Of a stretch of 64,000 nucleotides of DNA, positions 32,243 through 40,337 are shown piece after piece; within the stretch, counting starts at the first letter, position 1, and each line of letters starts with the position of its first letter. The translations under genes were made by a program, and so were the position numbers. The notes below the pieces were generated by a model. It worked only from the letters and a program-made list of their open reading frames with translations, made no database searches and was not told where the DNA came from. Source of the stretch: Plesiocystis pacifica SIR-1 (GTDB lineage Bacteria; Myxococcota_A; Polyangia; Nannocystales; Nannocystaceae); contig NZ_ABCS01000010.1 in NCBI RefSeq assembly GCF_000170895.1, positions 62,001-126,000 on the forward strand, given 5' to 3'.

Positions 32243-33295
32243 GTGACCTCCCGCCCCCACGACGCCCTGTTCCGGGCGACCTTCGAGCACCCTTCCCACG
32301 CGGGGAGCCTGCTGCGCAGCGCGTTGCCCCGAGAGCTCGCCGCGCTCATCGACTGGTCGAGGCTCCGCCCCGCGGCCAACGAGCTGGTGTCGTCGAGTCT
32401 GGGCGAGCGGCGGACGGACCTGCTCTTTTCGACCGCGCTCGAGGGGCCTGGGGCCGGCGATGGGGCGCGGGTGGTCTACCTCCACATCGAGCATCAGAGC
32501 CGGGTGGACACGACCATGCCCTTGAGGGTCCTGGGCTACCGCGTGCGCATCTGGGAGCGCCATCGCAAGCGCCACGGCGGAGCCTTGCCGCCGGTGTTCT
32601 GCGTCGTGCTGAGCCACGCGGCGAAGGGCTGGACGGGGCCGCGGAGCTTGGTGGAGCTGTTCCCCGAACCAGTCCGTACGCTCGCCCCCATCGCCGCCCA
32701 CCTGCCTCGCTGCCCCCTCATCGTGGAGGACCTGGGCCGCCGGGCCGACGCCGAGCTGCGCGCTCGCCATGCGCACCCGCTGCCGGCCCTGACCCTGTGG
32801 CTGCTCCGGGATGCCCGCTCCCCCGAGCGCCTCGTTCATCGGCTGCTCGACTGGCGGGATCAAATCATCGCCCTGCTCGACTATGACCACGGCGAACGCG
32901 ACCTCGCTCAACTCCTTCGCTACGTGGCCCTCGTGGGTAGCGAGATGGACTTCGAGGAGTTCCACCGCTTCGTCGCGCACCACATCCCGGAGGTCGAGGC
33001 CATGACGATGACGATTGCAGAACAGCTATGCCGTGAGGCCCTTCAGCGCGGGCGTGAGCAGGGGCAGCGAGAAGGGCAGCGAGAGGGTCGTTTGGAAGGG
33101 CAGCGAGAGGGCCGGGCTGTCGGTTTCGAGGAAGGTCGAAGCCAAGTCCTCGTCCAGATGCTCGACTTCAAGTTCGGACCCCCCACCGTCCCGTGGACGG
33201 AGCGCTTGCGCCGATGCGAATCCACCAGCGTCGAGGCGCTCATCCAACGCATTTTGACGGCCACCTCAGCCGAGGAGGTATTCGCCGACGGATGA
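32243..33295 (+). CDS. Rpn/PD-(D/E)XK family nuclease-like protein
   Basis: A 350-residue protein of the Rpn (transposase_31-like) family. It begins with the typical PHDALFRATFEHP block, carries the nuclease core RRTDLLF...VYLHIEHQS with catalytic-type D and E-x-Q, and ends with a Gln/Arg/Glu/Gly repeat (REGQREGRLEGQREGR) seen in this family. Related E. coli Rpn proteins raise recA-independent recombination by cutting DNA. GTG 32243 puts the family block at the N-terminus; a TTG at 32204 is an alternative. The gene lies 76 bp after the sigma-54 activator. No other mobile-element gene is near. Confidence 0.78.
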   Translation: MTSRPHDALFRATFEHPSHAGSLLRSALPRELAALIDWSRLRPAANELVSSSLGERRTDLLFSTALEGPGAGDGARVVYLHIEHQSRVDTTMPLRVLGYRVRIWERHRKRHGGALPPVFCVVLSHAAKGWTGPRSLVELFPEPVRTLAPIAAHLPRCPLIVEDLGRRADAELRARHAHPLPALTLWLLRDARSPERLVHRLLDWRDQIIALLDYDHGERDLAQLLRYVALVGSEMDFEEFHRFVAHHIPEVEAMTMTIAEQLCREALQRGREQGQREGQREGRLEGQREGRAVGFEEGRSQVLVQMLDFKFGPPTVPWTERLRRCESTSVEALIQRILTATSAEEVFADG

Positions 33296-33308
33296 GCCCG
33301 CGACGACC

Positions 33309-34868
33309 TCACCAGTTGAGCACGATCATCAAATAGAGCCGCTGGCGAAGGCGCTCTCCGCTTATCTTGCGACCCCCGGACAGGTTGGCGACCACGACGT
33401 AGCCCAGGTCCGAGGTCAGGGTCAGCTCGGAGGTCTTCCACACGTGCCGAACTCGCATGTCGACCTCGTTGGCGGCCTTGCGGTTGCGGTTGTCGGGGTC
33501 GGGGGTTCCGATGGGGCCTTCCCCGGTGTCTCGCCATTGGCCGGTGGGATCCGCGAAGGCGAAGAAATGGTTGGCCGCCAGGAACTCGAAGGACTGCTTG
33601 GCCGAGGGGAGGGCGAGCTCGAACTTGGGTCCGATGAAGGCGTCGATCACGTTGCTCGCCCAGAAGCGGTCGCCCCACCCAAAGTGGCCGTGCCGCGCCA
33701 TCCAGGGCGAGTAGAAGTCTCGGTGGATGTCCGCGTTGCAAACGACCGAGTCGTTCTCCGTGCGAGAGCAGCCGCCGCCGCTGGCGTAGTCGACCCCCAA
33801 CCATCCGCCCGCGCGCATCTGCGTCCGCCGAGGGGGACGCGCGGATGGATCTTCGGAGTTTTCAGACGACGCTCCGCGCCCTCCGAGTACGGGCGAGCGG
33901 TAGCTGAGCTTGCCCATGGCCTGACCCGCGCGGTGGACTTGGCGGGCGGTGTTGTCGTACCAGCCGAGCTGCAGGTGGCCCTCCACGTGGTAGCGCAGGC
34001 CCTCGTAGATCTCCCCGTTGAGGGTGAGGTTGGGCGTGTAGATGTCGCGCTGACTCTCGGACAGCCCCGCTCCCCCGTGGGAGTGGTTTCCGAACACCCC
34101 GAGCTCGACGGTCGCGGCCGGACCGAAGGTCCAGTAGCCTTGGCCGATCCAGGTCAGCTCGAGCGCATCACCGAGGTGGTCGCCGAGGGACTGGGGGGCG
34201 CTCAGGAAGGGGTGGGCGAGGGAGCCTGCGAACATCCGCAGCCCGCCGCGCTCGCCTTCGAGGTGGAGGTGCAGTCCGTCCCACGAGCGCATGCCGGCGG
34301 CCCAGGGCGCGGGTCCGTACACGTGGCTGGTGCCCACGTTGAGCTCTTGCCGGCCCACTCGAAGGTGGAGCGCGACGGTGTCTCCGCCCTTCGTGGCCAG
34401 CGGGCTCGAGTAGTCGAGGTAGGCCTGGTGCAGTCCATCGCGCGCGGGACCGATGCCGCGGCCGCTCTCGCCCTCGCTGGTGTTCGAGTGGCCCATGGTG
34501 CGCGCGACCTGCGGCTCGATGCGCAGGCCCACGGCCCCCGCGTCGAAGCCCAGCCGGGCCCGCAGCCGCACGTGGTAGGCGTAGTTGGTCCAGTAGTCGC
34601 CGGGGACGCTGGCGCTGGTGCCGTCGACGCTGGTGGCATGGTCGAGCTGCGGTCGGGTCATGAACATCCCGCCCGCGACGATCCGCAGCTGCCGCGCGCG
34701 GACCTGCTCGAGGTCCGAAGGAGCCGGACGATCGGCCCCCTCGGGTGTCGCCTCGACGTAGGTCGGGGCTTCGACCACGCTGGGGGGGGGAGCCTCCGGC
34801 GTCGTCGGGGGGTCGCCCATCAACAACCCGAGGGTCGCACCTGCGAGCACCATGGCCAGAGATGGCAC
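33309..34868 (-). CDS. Alginate-export-like outer-membrane porin
   Basis: About 519 residues with an N-terminal hydrophobic signal (SLAMVLAGATLGLLMG) and a C-terminal aromatic residue (VLNW), as in beta-barrels. Blocks HQAYLDYSSP, LRVGRQELNVGTSHVYG, RSWDGLHLHLEG and the alternating polar/non-polar strands match the alginate_exp (AlgE-like) porin family, though sugar specificity cannot be inferred. The start is uncertain (GTG 34868 or ATG 34853; ATG 34943 would lie inside the terminator hairpin of the preceding gene). It converges with the Rpn gene, 13 bp apart. Confidence 0.75.
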   Translation of the reverse strand: MPSLAMVLAGATLGLLMGDPPTTPEAPPPSVVEAPTYVEATPEGADRPAPSDLEQVRARQLRIVAGGMFMTRPQLDHATSVDGTSASVPGDYWTNYAYHVRLRARLGFDAGAVGLRIEPQVARTMGHSNTSEGESGRGIGPARDGLHQAYLDYSSPLATKGGDTVALHLRVGRQELNVGTSHVYGPAPWAAGMRSWDGLHLHLEGERGGLRMFAGSLAHPFLSAPQSLGDHLGDALELTWIGQGYWTFGPAATVELGVFGNHSHGGAGLSESQRDIYTPNLTLNGEIYEGLRYHVEGHLQLGWYDNTARQVHRAGQAMGKLSYRSPVLGGRGASSENSEDPSARPPRRTQMRAGGWLGVDYASGGGCSRTENDSVVCNADIHRDFYSPWMARHGHFGWGDRFWASNVIDAFIGPKFELALPSAKQSFEFLAANHFFAFADPTGQWRDTGEGPIGTPDPDNRNRKAANEVDMRVRHVWKTSELTLTSDLGYVVVANLSGGRKISGERLRQRLYLMIVLNW

Positions 34869-34912
34869 ACCATGGACATAACGCGGGGCCCGAGGCCGCG
34901 GCAAGCGAACCA

Positions 34913-34937
34913 CGAGAAAGGGCCCCCAACGGGGCCC
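34913..34937 (-). terminator. Rho-independent terminator
   Basis: On the minus strand GGGCCCC-GTTG-GGGGCCC (34937-34920) is a 7-bp GC stem followed by TTTCTC. It lies about 50 bases after the stop of the propeller lipoprotein gene at 34990. Confidence 0.6.
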
Positions 34938-34989
34938 CTCCACGCGTTGGCGATGGCGGCTCAGCCACGGCTGGCCGCCTGCGCCCGAT

Positions 34990-36486
34990 TCACATCTTCG
35001 AGTAGGTCACGGCCCCGACGTCGTAGGTCTGGCCTTCCTTCATCTTGGTGGCGAAGCTCGGGATGTAGTTCGAGCGCCACTTGCCGTCGATCTCGACGGC
35101 GACGTTGTAGTCGCCCAGGGGGACGTTCTCGAAGGTGAACTCGCCCTTGTCGGTGGTGGTGCCCTCGAACTTGATCTTCGAGGTCGAGCAGGGCGAGCCG
35201 CTGCCGAAGATCTGCGGCGAGGGGCACATCTCGATCTTGGCGCCGGCGATGGCGGTGCCGTCCTGGAGGACCTTGCCGGTCACGCCGCCCGTGTGCGCGG
35301 TTCCGGCCGCGGGCAGGGTCGGGCCGGAGCCGACCACGACGATGTGGCTGACGTTGCCGACGAGCTCCATGATGGTGCCGGTGCCGTACTCGGTGGGCTT
35401 TTTGTCCTCGCCGACGACGCTCAGGCCCTCGCGGGAGGAGATCCACACGCGGTTTTGGCCGTCGAGGGCCAGGCCCTGGAAGCTGAGGCAGTCGAGGTCG
35501 TCCTTGCTCATCAGCCAGACCTCGTCGGGGTTGTTGGGGTCGAGGCGGGCGAGGTCGCACAGGCTCGAGGACACGGCGACCTGGCCGTTGGGCCCGAACT
35601 CCATCGCGGCGCTGTAGCCCATGAAGTTCTTCGAGTTGATGGCGATCTTCTTGACCTCGGCGCCGAACTGCACGAGCTCGCGGCTGGTCTGACCGTAGAC
35701 GGTGCCGTCGGGGGCGGTGCCCAGGCGGAAGATGTAGGGGTTGTCGCCGAGGCTCGACAGGTCGACGGCCTCCCAGGCCTCACCGTTGCGCTTGAGCACG
35801 GTCTTGGACCCGGAGATCCAGGGCGTGCCGTCGCCGGCCACGGCCACGTCGGTGAGCATGTCGACGCCGTCGATCTTCTCCTTCTCGGTCAGCGTCCAGG
35901 CGCCGCCGGTGTAGTTGCCGACGCCCTTGTAGTTGACGGCCCACAGGTCGCCGCCCTTGACCATGGCGAGGTGGCTGACGGAGCCGATGTCCTTGTAGCC
36001 GAACTCGAGCACCTTCTCGAGCTTGCCGTCGGCGATCTTGTGCAGGCCCTGGTAGTCGATCAGGTAGACTTGGCCGTCGGGGCCGATGAACATGTCCGAG
36101 ATCAGCTGGTTGTTGTTCTCGGCGAGCATCGACCAGGTGCCGTCGACGTCGAGCTTGGCGATGCCCTTCATGTTGACGGCGAAGTAGGCCGGGCCAGCGC
36201 CGGCGGCGGGGGCAGCCGCGGCGGCGGGCTTGTCCCCCTCGGCGGGCTTGTCCCCCTCGGCGGCGGGCTTGTCCTCTCCGGCCTTGGCGTCTCCGGCCTT
36301 GGCGTCTCCGGCCTTGTCGGCGTCGGCCTTGTCCTCGCCGGCCTTGTCCTCGCCGGCCTTGTCCTCGGTCTTGTCCGAGGAGCCCGACGTCTCGTCGGAG
36401 CCGCCGCAGGCGGTGCAGATGAGGCCGAGGGCCAGGGTGATGCCGGTGAGGCGTTGCGTGGCGAGCGTGGTCATGGGCGCATTCAT
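34990..36486 (-). CDS. Lipoprotein with beta-propeller and CarboxypepD_reg-like domain
   Basis: About 498 residues. ATG 36486 or 36474 opens a signal with lipobox LICTAC, then a 60-residue Lys/Asp/Ala linker of DKAGE and EGDKPA repeats. The middle (residues about 90-390) has repeated short blades with DG-turns (MFIGPDGQVYLID, DVAVAGDGTPWIS, GTAPDGTVYG), like two-component-regulator or SMP-30 type propellers. The last 100 residues (GGVTGKVLQDGTAIAGAKIEM, FTFENVPLGDYNVAVEI) are a carboxypeptidase-regulatory-like beta-sandwich. It is probably a surface-exposed binding protein. A hairpin terminator follows it. Confidence 0.75.
   Translation of the reverse strand: MNAPMTTLATQRLTGITLALGLICTACGGSDETSGSSDKTEDKAGEDKAGEDKADADKAGDAKAGDAKAGEDKPAAEGDKPAEGDKPAAAAAPAAGAGPAYFAVNMKGIAKLDVDGTWSMLAENNNQLISDMFIGPDGQVYLIDYQGLHKIADGKLEKVLEFGYKDIGSVSHLAMVKGGDLWAVNYKGVGNYTGGAWTLTEKEKIDGVDMLTDVAVAGDGTPWISGSKTVLKRNGEAWEAVDLSSLGDNPYIFRLGTAPDGTVYGQTSRELVQFGAEVKKIAINSKNFMGYSAAMEFGPNGQVAVSSSLCDLARLDPNNPDEVWLMSKDDLDCLSFQGLALDGQNRVWISSREGLSVVGEDKKPTEYGTGTIMELVGNVSHIVVVGSGPTLPAAGTAHTGGVTGKVLQDGTAIAGAKIEMCPSPQIFGSGSPCSTSKIKFEGTTTDKGEFTFENVPLGDYNVAVEIDGKWRSNYIPSFATKMKEGQTYDVGAVTYSKM
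36228..36372 (-). repeat. In-gene Lys/Asp/Ala repeat linker
   Basis: Tandem 12-, 15- and 24-base units encode GEDKA, GDAKA and EGDKPA repeats just after the lipid anchor of the propeller lipoprotein. It is probably a flexible spacer and a site of length variation. Confidence 0.65.
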
Positions 36487-36876
36487 GCCAGCGAACGCGC
36501 CCGAGTAAAAGCCCCGCGTGCTCACGTTTGATCGCCCTACCAGTCGAGCGCGCGAAGCTGTGAATCGGCATACATGGCGAGCAGGTGACGATCGGCGGGT
36601 TCATGCGAATCACGAGGCTCATCGACGCGCGCAGTGGTCTTTCGGTCGAGGACGCTGTCGCTACCCATCCCAAGTGACGCCGGCTGCTGGTTTTTCGCCG
36701 AAGGTGCTGGAGAAGCCGAGCGATGTCGGGATCTTGGCCCACAGCCCATCAAAAAGATGGGTCTTTTGCCAAAAGCGCAATGGACAACGTGGGCGTTTCG
36801 AAGACGCGACGCATGATGCCTGCGCTCCGATGGACTCCAACCGAGAGCGCCCAGTCTCCTCCGAGGCGCCAGTCGG
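36487..36876. other. 390-bp intergenic region, no gene seen
   Basis: It lies between the propeller lipoprotein gene and the DUF1415 gene, both minus strand. It is less GC-rich than the flanks. A short hairpin CCCATC/GATGGG at 36745-36761 is followed by TCTTTT on the plus strand, but no plus-strand gene precedes it. The promoter of the lipoprotein gene should be here. Confidence 0.45.
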
Positions 36877-37605
36877 CTACTCGAGTCCATACCGCCGGTT
36901 CCGCTCGTCGAGGACTGCGGCGACCGCAGCGTCGAGGCGAGCGAGGCCCTCGGCGTCGCCGAGGTTGCGAAAATTCTGCTTGGCGATGTCCGAGGACAGC
37001 TCGGGGTCGGGCTGAATCGAGCGGGCGAACAGGGCCGCGAGGGCCGGATCCTTGGCCTCGAGCTCCCGGAGCATGCGCTCGCGCGCGCTCGCCTGGGCCT
37101 GGGCCCGCACGTCCTCGAGGATCGTCGCGTTGACGCACTGGATCACCGGGTCGGGGCTGCGGCGTAGCAGGGAGACCAGCGAGTCACGGTTGAGCGGGCG
37201 GTCGGCGGGCGGGCGCAGCTCGGGGTGGAAGGCGACCATGAAGAATTCGCTCGGCGCGAGCGCGTCCCAGATCGGGCGGAGGGCCTTGAGGAATTCTTCG
37301 AAGCGAGCCGGGTCCCGCCACGGGTGCGCGGGCGGGACGGGGAAGGTGAGCAGCACGATCTCCGTGTCCGCGCGGGCCCGGATCAGCGCGGCGAGATCCT
37401 CCGCGACCTCGCGTGGTTCGACGCAGTCCTGGTCGTCGACGGCGATGTAGGTCGGCCGGTGGACGCGGCCGAGCTCCCGGGACCGACGGGCGAAGGGGCA
37501 CAGGCCGAGGCCCTCGACGACCTCGACCTGGTAGCGCTCGTGGACGGCCTGAACCGCGGCTTCGCTGGGGGCTTGTCCCGCGGGCCAGCTGGACGGGCTC
37601 GTCAT
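36877..37605 (-). CDS. DUF1415 family protein
   Basis: A 242-residue soluble protein with the family signature GLGLCPFARR (near residue 33) and the blocks LLTFPVPPAHPWRDPARFEEF, FFMVAFHPELRPP and RSPDPVIQCVNATILEDVR. Length and layout match DUF1415 proteins, found in many proteobacteria and without known biochemistry. The single conserved Cys in LCPF could be catalytic or metal-binding. It starts at ATG 37605, divergent from the membrane TPR protein 57 bp away. Confidence 0.82.
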   Translation of the reverse strand: MTSPSSWPAGQAPSEAAVQAVHERYQVEVVEGLGLCPFARRSRELGRVHRPTYIAVDDQDCVEPREVAEDLAALIRARADTEIVLLTFPVPPAHPWRDPARFEEFLKALRPIWDALAPSEFFMVAFHPELRPPADRPLNRDSLVSLLRRSPDPVIQCVNATILEDVRAQAQASARERMLRELEAKDPALAALFARSIQPDPELSSDIAKQNFRNLGDAEGLARLDAAVAAVLDERNRRYGLE

Positions 37606-37662
37606 CGCGCCAGTTTACCGTTCTGGGGAGCGTTGGGCGAGGTTGTCTTCCAAGCTCGGGGT

Positions 37663-39537
37663 ATGCTCGGCGCGGTGGGGGAGCCGTCAGGGGAGGCCGC
37701 GTCGACGCCGGCCGCGGACGCTGGGGCCGGGACTGGGGCTGAGGCGCCGCGGGACGAGCTGGGCCGGCTGCTCTCCCTGCTCATGTTCATCGCGGTGGTC
37801 TACCGCGTGGCCTACCACGCGACCTACCTCGGCGAGGTCCCCTTCGCCCTCGGCACCTTCTCCGACGGGGCGGTCTACGAGCAGGCGGCCCTCGACATCC
37901 TCGAGCGCCCGCCCCTGGGCACGCGGCCCTTTTACCTGCAGGGCGCCTACGCCTACCTGCTGACCCTGGGCATGGCGATCCGCCCGTGGTCGAGCCTGGG
38001 CCTCATCGTCCAGCTGCTGCTCGGCGCGGGGGTCTTGGTCCTCGTGCACCGGCGCAGCAAGTTGCTGTGGGGTCCGCGGGCGGCGACCTACGGGACGCTG
38101 GCGCTGCTGTTGCACCCGGGCCTGTCCTTTTACGAGAACAAGTACCTCTCGGCCGAGCTGGGGATCTGCGCGAACCTGCTGATGTTCGTGGCCTTCACCG
38201 GGGTGCTCATCGGCCTGAGCCGGGAGCCCGAGCGCCGGCTCCGGCGGGTGCTCGGGGCGAGCCTCGCCCTCGGTGCGGCTGCGGGGCTCGCCGTCCTCGC
38301 CCGGCCCAACATGATCCTCGCGGTGCCCTTCGCCGTCATGGCCGTGGTCGCGTGCCTGCGCGAAGAGGGGACGAAGGCGCGGGCGCTCGGAGTCGGCGCG
38401 CTGCTCTTGGGCTCGAGCCTCGCCCTCGCGCCCATGGCCGCGCGCAACTACGCGGTCACGGGCTACCCCGACGTCCAGCCCGTGCACGGCGGCGGGACCT
38501 CTTTTTTCATCGGCAACAACCCGAAGTCGAAGGGCGTGTGGAACGACGGCGGCCTGCTCAGCGCGCGCTTGGGCACGGAGAGCAGCGAGCTGGCCGAGGC
38601 CCTCGAGATCTCGACGGAGCTCGACGAGCGCGCGCAGGCCCGGGCGATCGGCGACGCGCTCTACGCCCGGGCGTTCGCGTGGATCGCCGAGAACCCCGGA
38701 GACTTCGCCCGCCTCGAGGTCCACAAGCTGTGGCTGAGCGTGGGCAACGATCAGCTGAGCCAGGACTACGACTGGCTCGGGGAGCGCGAGCTGATCCCCT
38801 GGGCCCACCGCGTGGGCGTCCCCTTCGCGCTGCTCGTGGCGCTGGGTCTGATCGGCGCTGGGGTGGTCTTTCGCCCTGGCGAGGGGCCGCGCTGGCGCCC
38901 CGAGGACGAGGCCCCGCTGCACGAGGCCTTCGCAAGTGTGGCCGGTCGCCGCGGCCTCGCCTGGCTGCTCGCGGGTCTGCTGCTCGCGCCGCTCGCTGCC
39001 AACTTGTTGTTCTTCACCTCCTCGCAGCACCGCCTGCCGCTCATCGTCCCGGCTGCGTTGGTCGCGGGCCCTGGGGTCGCGGCCGTCGTCGCCCTGCTTC
39101 GACGCTGGCGCGGGGGCGAGTCGGAGGCGGGCGGATCGCCGCGCGCTTGGCTGCTGGTCGTCGCCGTGCTCGTCGCGGCTCAGGGTGCCTGGCCGCGGAC
39201 GCATCGCAGCGAACCCTCGCCGGTGCACTACTACAACCTGGCGATGGTCCAGGACGAGATAGGAGACCCGCGCGAGGCCTTGAAAAGTTTCGATCGGGCC
39301 ATCGAATTGCGGCCAGAGCAGCCCTTGTTTCACATGCGTCGCGCCCACATGCGGATGCGCCTCGAAGACCTCGAGGGCGCACAGGAGGATTTGAATTTCG
39401 TATTCGACGCGGCCGCCGAAGCCGAGGCGAAGGGGCACCCCTTGCCCGATTGGATCGTGCAGCGGGCCCTCCTCGATCAGGCGAGCGTGGACTTCGCTCG
39501 GGAGCACCCGGAGGCCCGCAGGCGCATCGGGCGGTGA
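37663..39537 (+). CDS. Polytopic membrane protein (glycosyltransferase-39-like) with TPR tail
   Basis: A 624-residue protein from ATG 37663. About 8-10 hydrophobic helices span residues 30-490 in a layout like the dolichyl-phosphate-mannose mannosyltransferase (GT-39/PMT) type, with an acidic pair before the first loop (GTFSDGAVYEQ) and an outside segment HGGGTSFFIGNNPKSKGVWND. The last 110 residues include at least one TPR (HYYNLAMVQDEIGDPREALKSFDRAIELRPEQP split over positions about 525-555). It may transfer sugars from a lipid carrier on the periplasmic side. The family assignment is moderate. The Mo-hydroxylase operon begins 14 bp after its stop. Confidence 0.65.
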   Translation: MLGAVGEPSGEAASTPAADAGAGTGAEAPRDELGRLLSLLMFIAVVYRVAYHATYLGEVPFALGTFSDGAVYEQAALDILERPPLGTRPFYLQGAYAYLLTLGMAIRPWSSLGLIVQLLLGAGVLVLVHRRSKLLWGPRAATYGTLALLLHPGLSFYENKYLSAELGICANLLMFVAFTGVLIGLSREPERRLRRVLGASLALGAAAGLAVLARPNMILAVPFAVMAVVACLREEGTKARALGVGALLLGSSLALAPMAARNYAVTGYPDVQPVHGGGTSFFIGNNPKSKGVWNDGGLLSARLGTESSELAEALEISTELDERAQARAIGDALYARAFAWIAENPGDFARLEVHKLWLSVGNDQLSQDYDWLGERELIPWAHRVGVPFALLVALGLIGAGVVFRPGEGPRWRPEDEAPLHEAFASVAGRRGLAWLLAGLLLAPLAANLLFFTSSQHRLPLIVPAALVAGPGVAAVVALLRRWRGGESEAGGSPRAWLLVVAVLVAAQGAWPRTHRSEPSPVHYYNLAMVQDEIGDPREALKSFDRAIELRPEQPLFHMRRAHMRMRLEDLEGAQEDLNFVFDAAAEAEAKGHPLPDWIVQRALLDQASVDFAREHPEARRRIGR

Positions 39538-39551
39538 TACCCTCCCGGCGC

Positions 39552-40337
39552 ATGGTGGACTCGAAACGCATGGGTCGTCGCGAGCGCGGCGGCTCACCAT
39601 CGGAGGGCGAGGGCGCGGGCGAGGGCCTGACCCGGCGCGGCCTCTTTCGACGCCTGGGTGTCGCTGGTACGGCGGCCGCCCTGGTCAACTCCAGCTGCAA
39701 GGTCCAAGACGGCGAGCTCGAAGCGCCGGCCGTCGACCTGGGCCCCGACACGAGCGGCGCCTTTGGCCTCGACGCAGCGCCGCTGAACTTCACCCTCGAC
39801 GGCAAGGCCGTCGACACGAAGGCCGAGGCGCGCACGACCTTGCTCGAGCTCCTGCGCCTGGACCTCGACGCGACCGGCACCAAGGTGGTCTGCGACCGCG
39901 GAGCCTGCGGGGCGTGCATGGTCCTCGTCGACGGCGTCGCCCGGAACAGCTGCATGCTCTTGGCCCACGACGTCGCCGGGGCCGAGGTGACCACGGTCGC
40001 CGGCCTGGGCGCGAGCGGGGAGCTCAGCGCGCTTCAGCAGGCCTTCGTCGACCACGACGCCCTCCAGTGTGGCTTTTGCACCTCCGGCATGCTGATCAGC
40101 GCGAGCGCGCTGCTGCGCAAGGGCGGGGGTCCGGGCAAGGCCGCGGGCATGACCGCGGCGCAGGTCGAGGACGGCCTGGCCGGGAACCTGTGCCGCTGCG
40201 GCACCTACCCCCACGTCGTCGCGGCCGTGCTCTCGGTCGCCAAGGGCGAGCGCGTCGATCGGGTCCCGACCGAGCGCATCGCCCTGGGTGAAGACGGCAG
40301 CAAGCCGGCGCGCGCCCAGAAGGGCGGTGCGGCGTGA
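39552..40337 (+). CDS. Molybdenum hydroxylase, 2Fe-2S subunit (Tat-exported)
   Basis: A 261-residue subunit of the xanthine oxidase/aldehyde oxidoreductase family. A twin-arginine signal (TRRGLFRRLGVAGTAAAL, residues 27-44) places the enzyme in the periplasm. The plant-type 2Fe-2S cluster uses Cys114, 119, 122 and 134 (CDRGACGAC); the second cluster uses Cys173, 176, 214 and 216 (CGFC, CRC). The domain order is that of PaoA/CoxS. It passes electrons from the molybdenum site to FAD. Its stop overlaps the next start by 4 bp. ATG 39552 was chosen to give a short n-region before the Tat motif. Confidence 0.88.
   Translation: MVDSKRMGRRERGGSPSEGEGAGEGLTRRGLFRRLGVAGTAAALVNSSCKVQDGELEAPAVDLGPDTSGAFGLDAAPLNFTLDGKAVDTKAEARTTLLELLRLDLDATGTKVVCDRGACGACMVLVDGVARNSCMLLAHDVAGAEVTTVAGLGASGELSALQQAFVDHDALQCGFCTSGMLISASALLRKGGGPGKAAGMTAAQVEDGLAGNLCRCGTYPHVVAAVLSVAKGERVDRVPTERIALGEDGSKPARAQKGGAA

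Noticed and set aside
33058-33120. Repeated GGGCAGCGAGAGGG units in the Rpn gene
   Set aside because: This is the usual Gln/Arg/Glu/Gly repeat of the Rpn family tail, not a separate element.
32243-33295. Rpn-type gene as evidence for an insertion sequence
   Set aside because: No terminal inverted repeats or target duplication are visible around it, and Rpn proteins are often chromosomal stand-alone genes.
36745-36767. Hairpin CCCATC/GATGGG followed by TCTTTT
   Set aside because: The T-run is on the plus strand, but the neighbouring genes are on the minus strand; stem is only 6 bp. Too weak to call a terminator.
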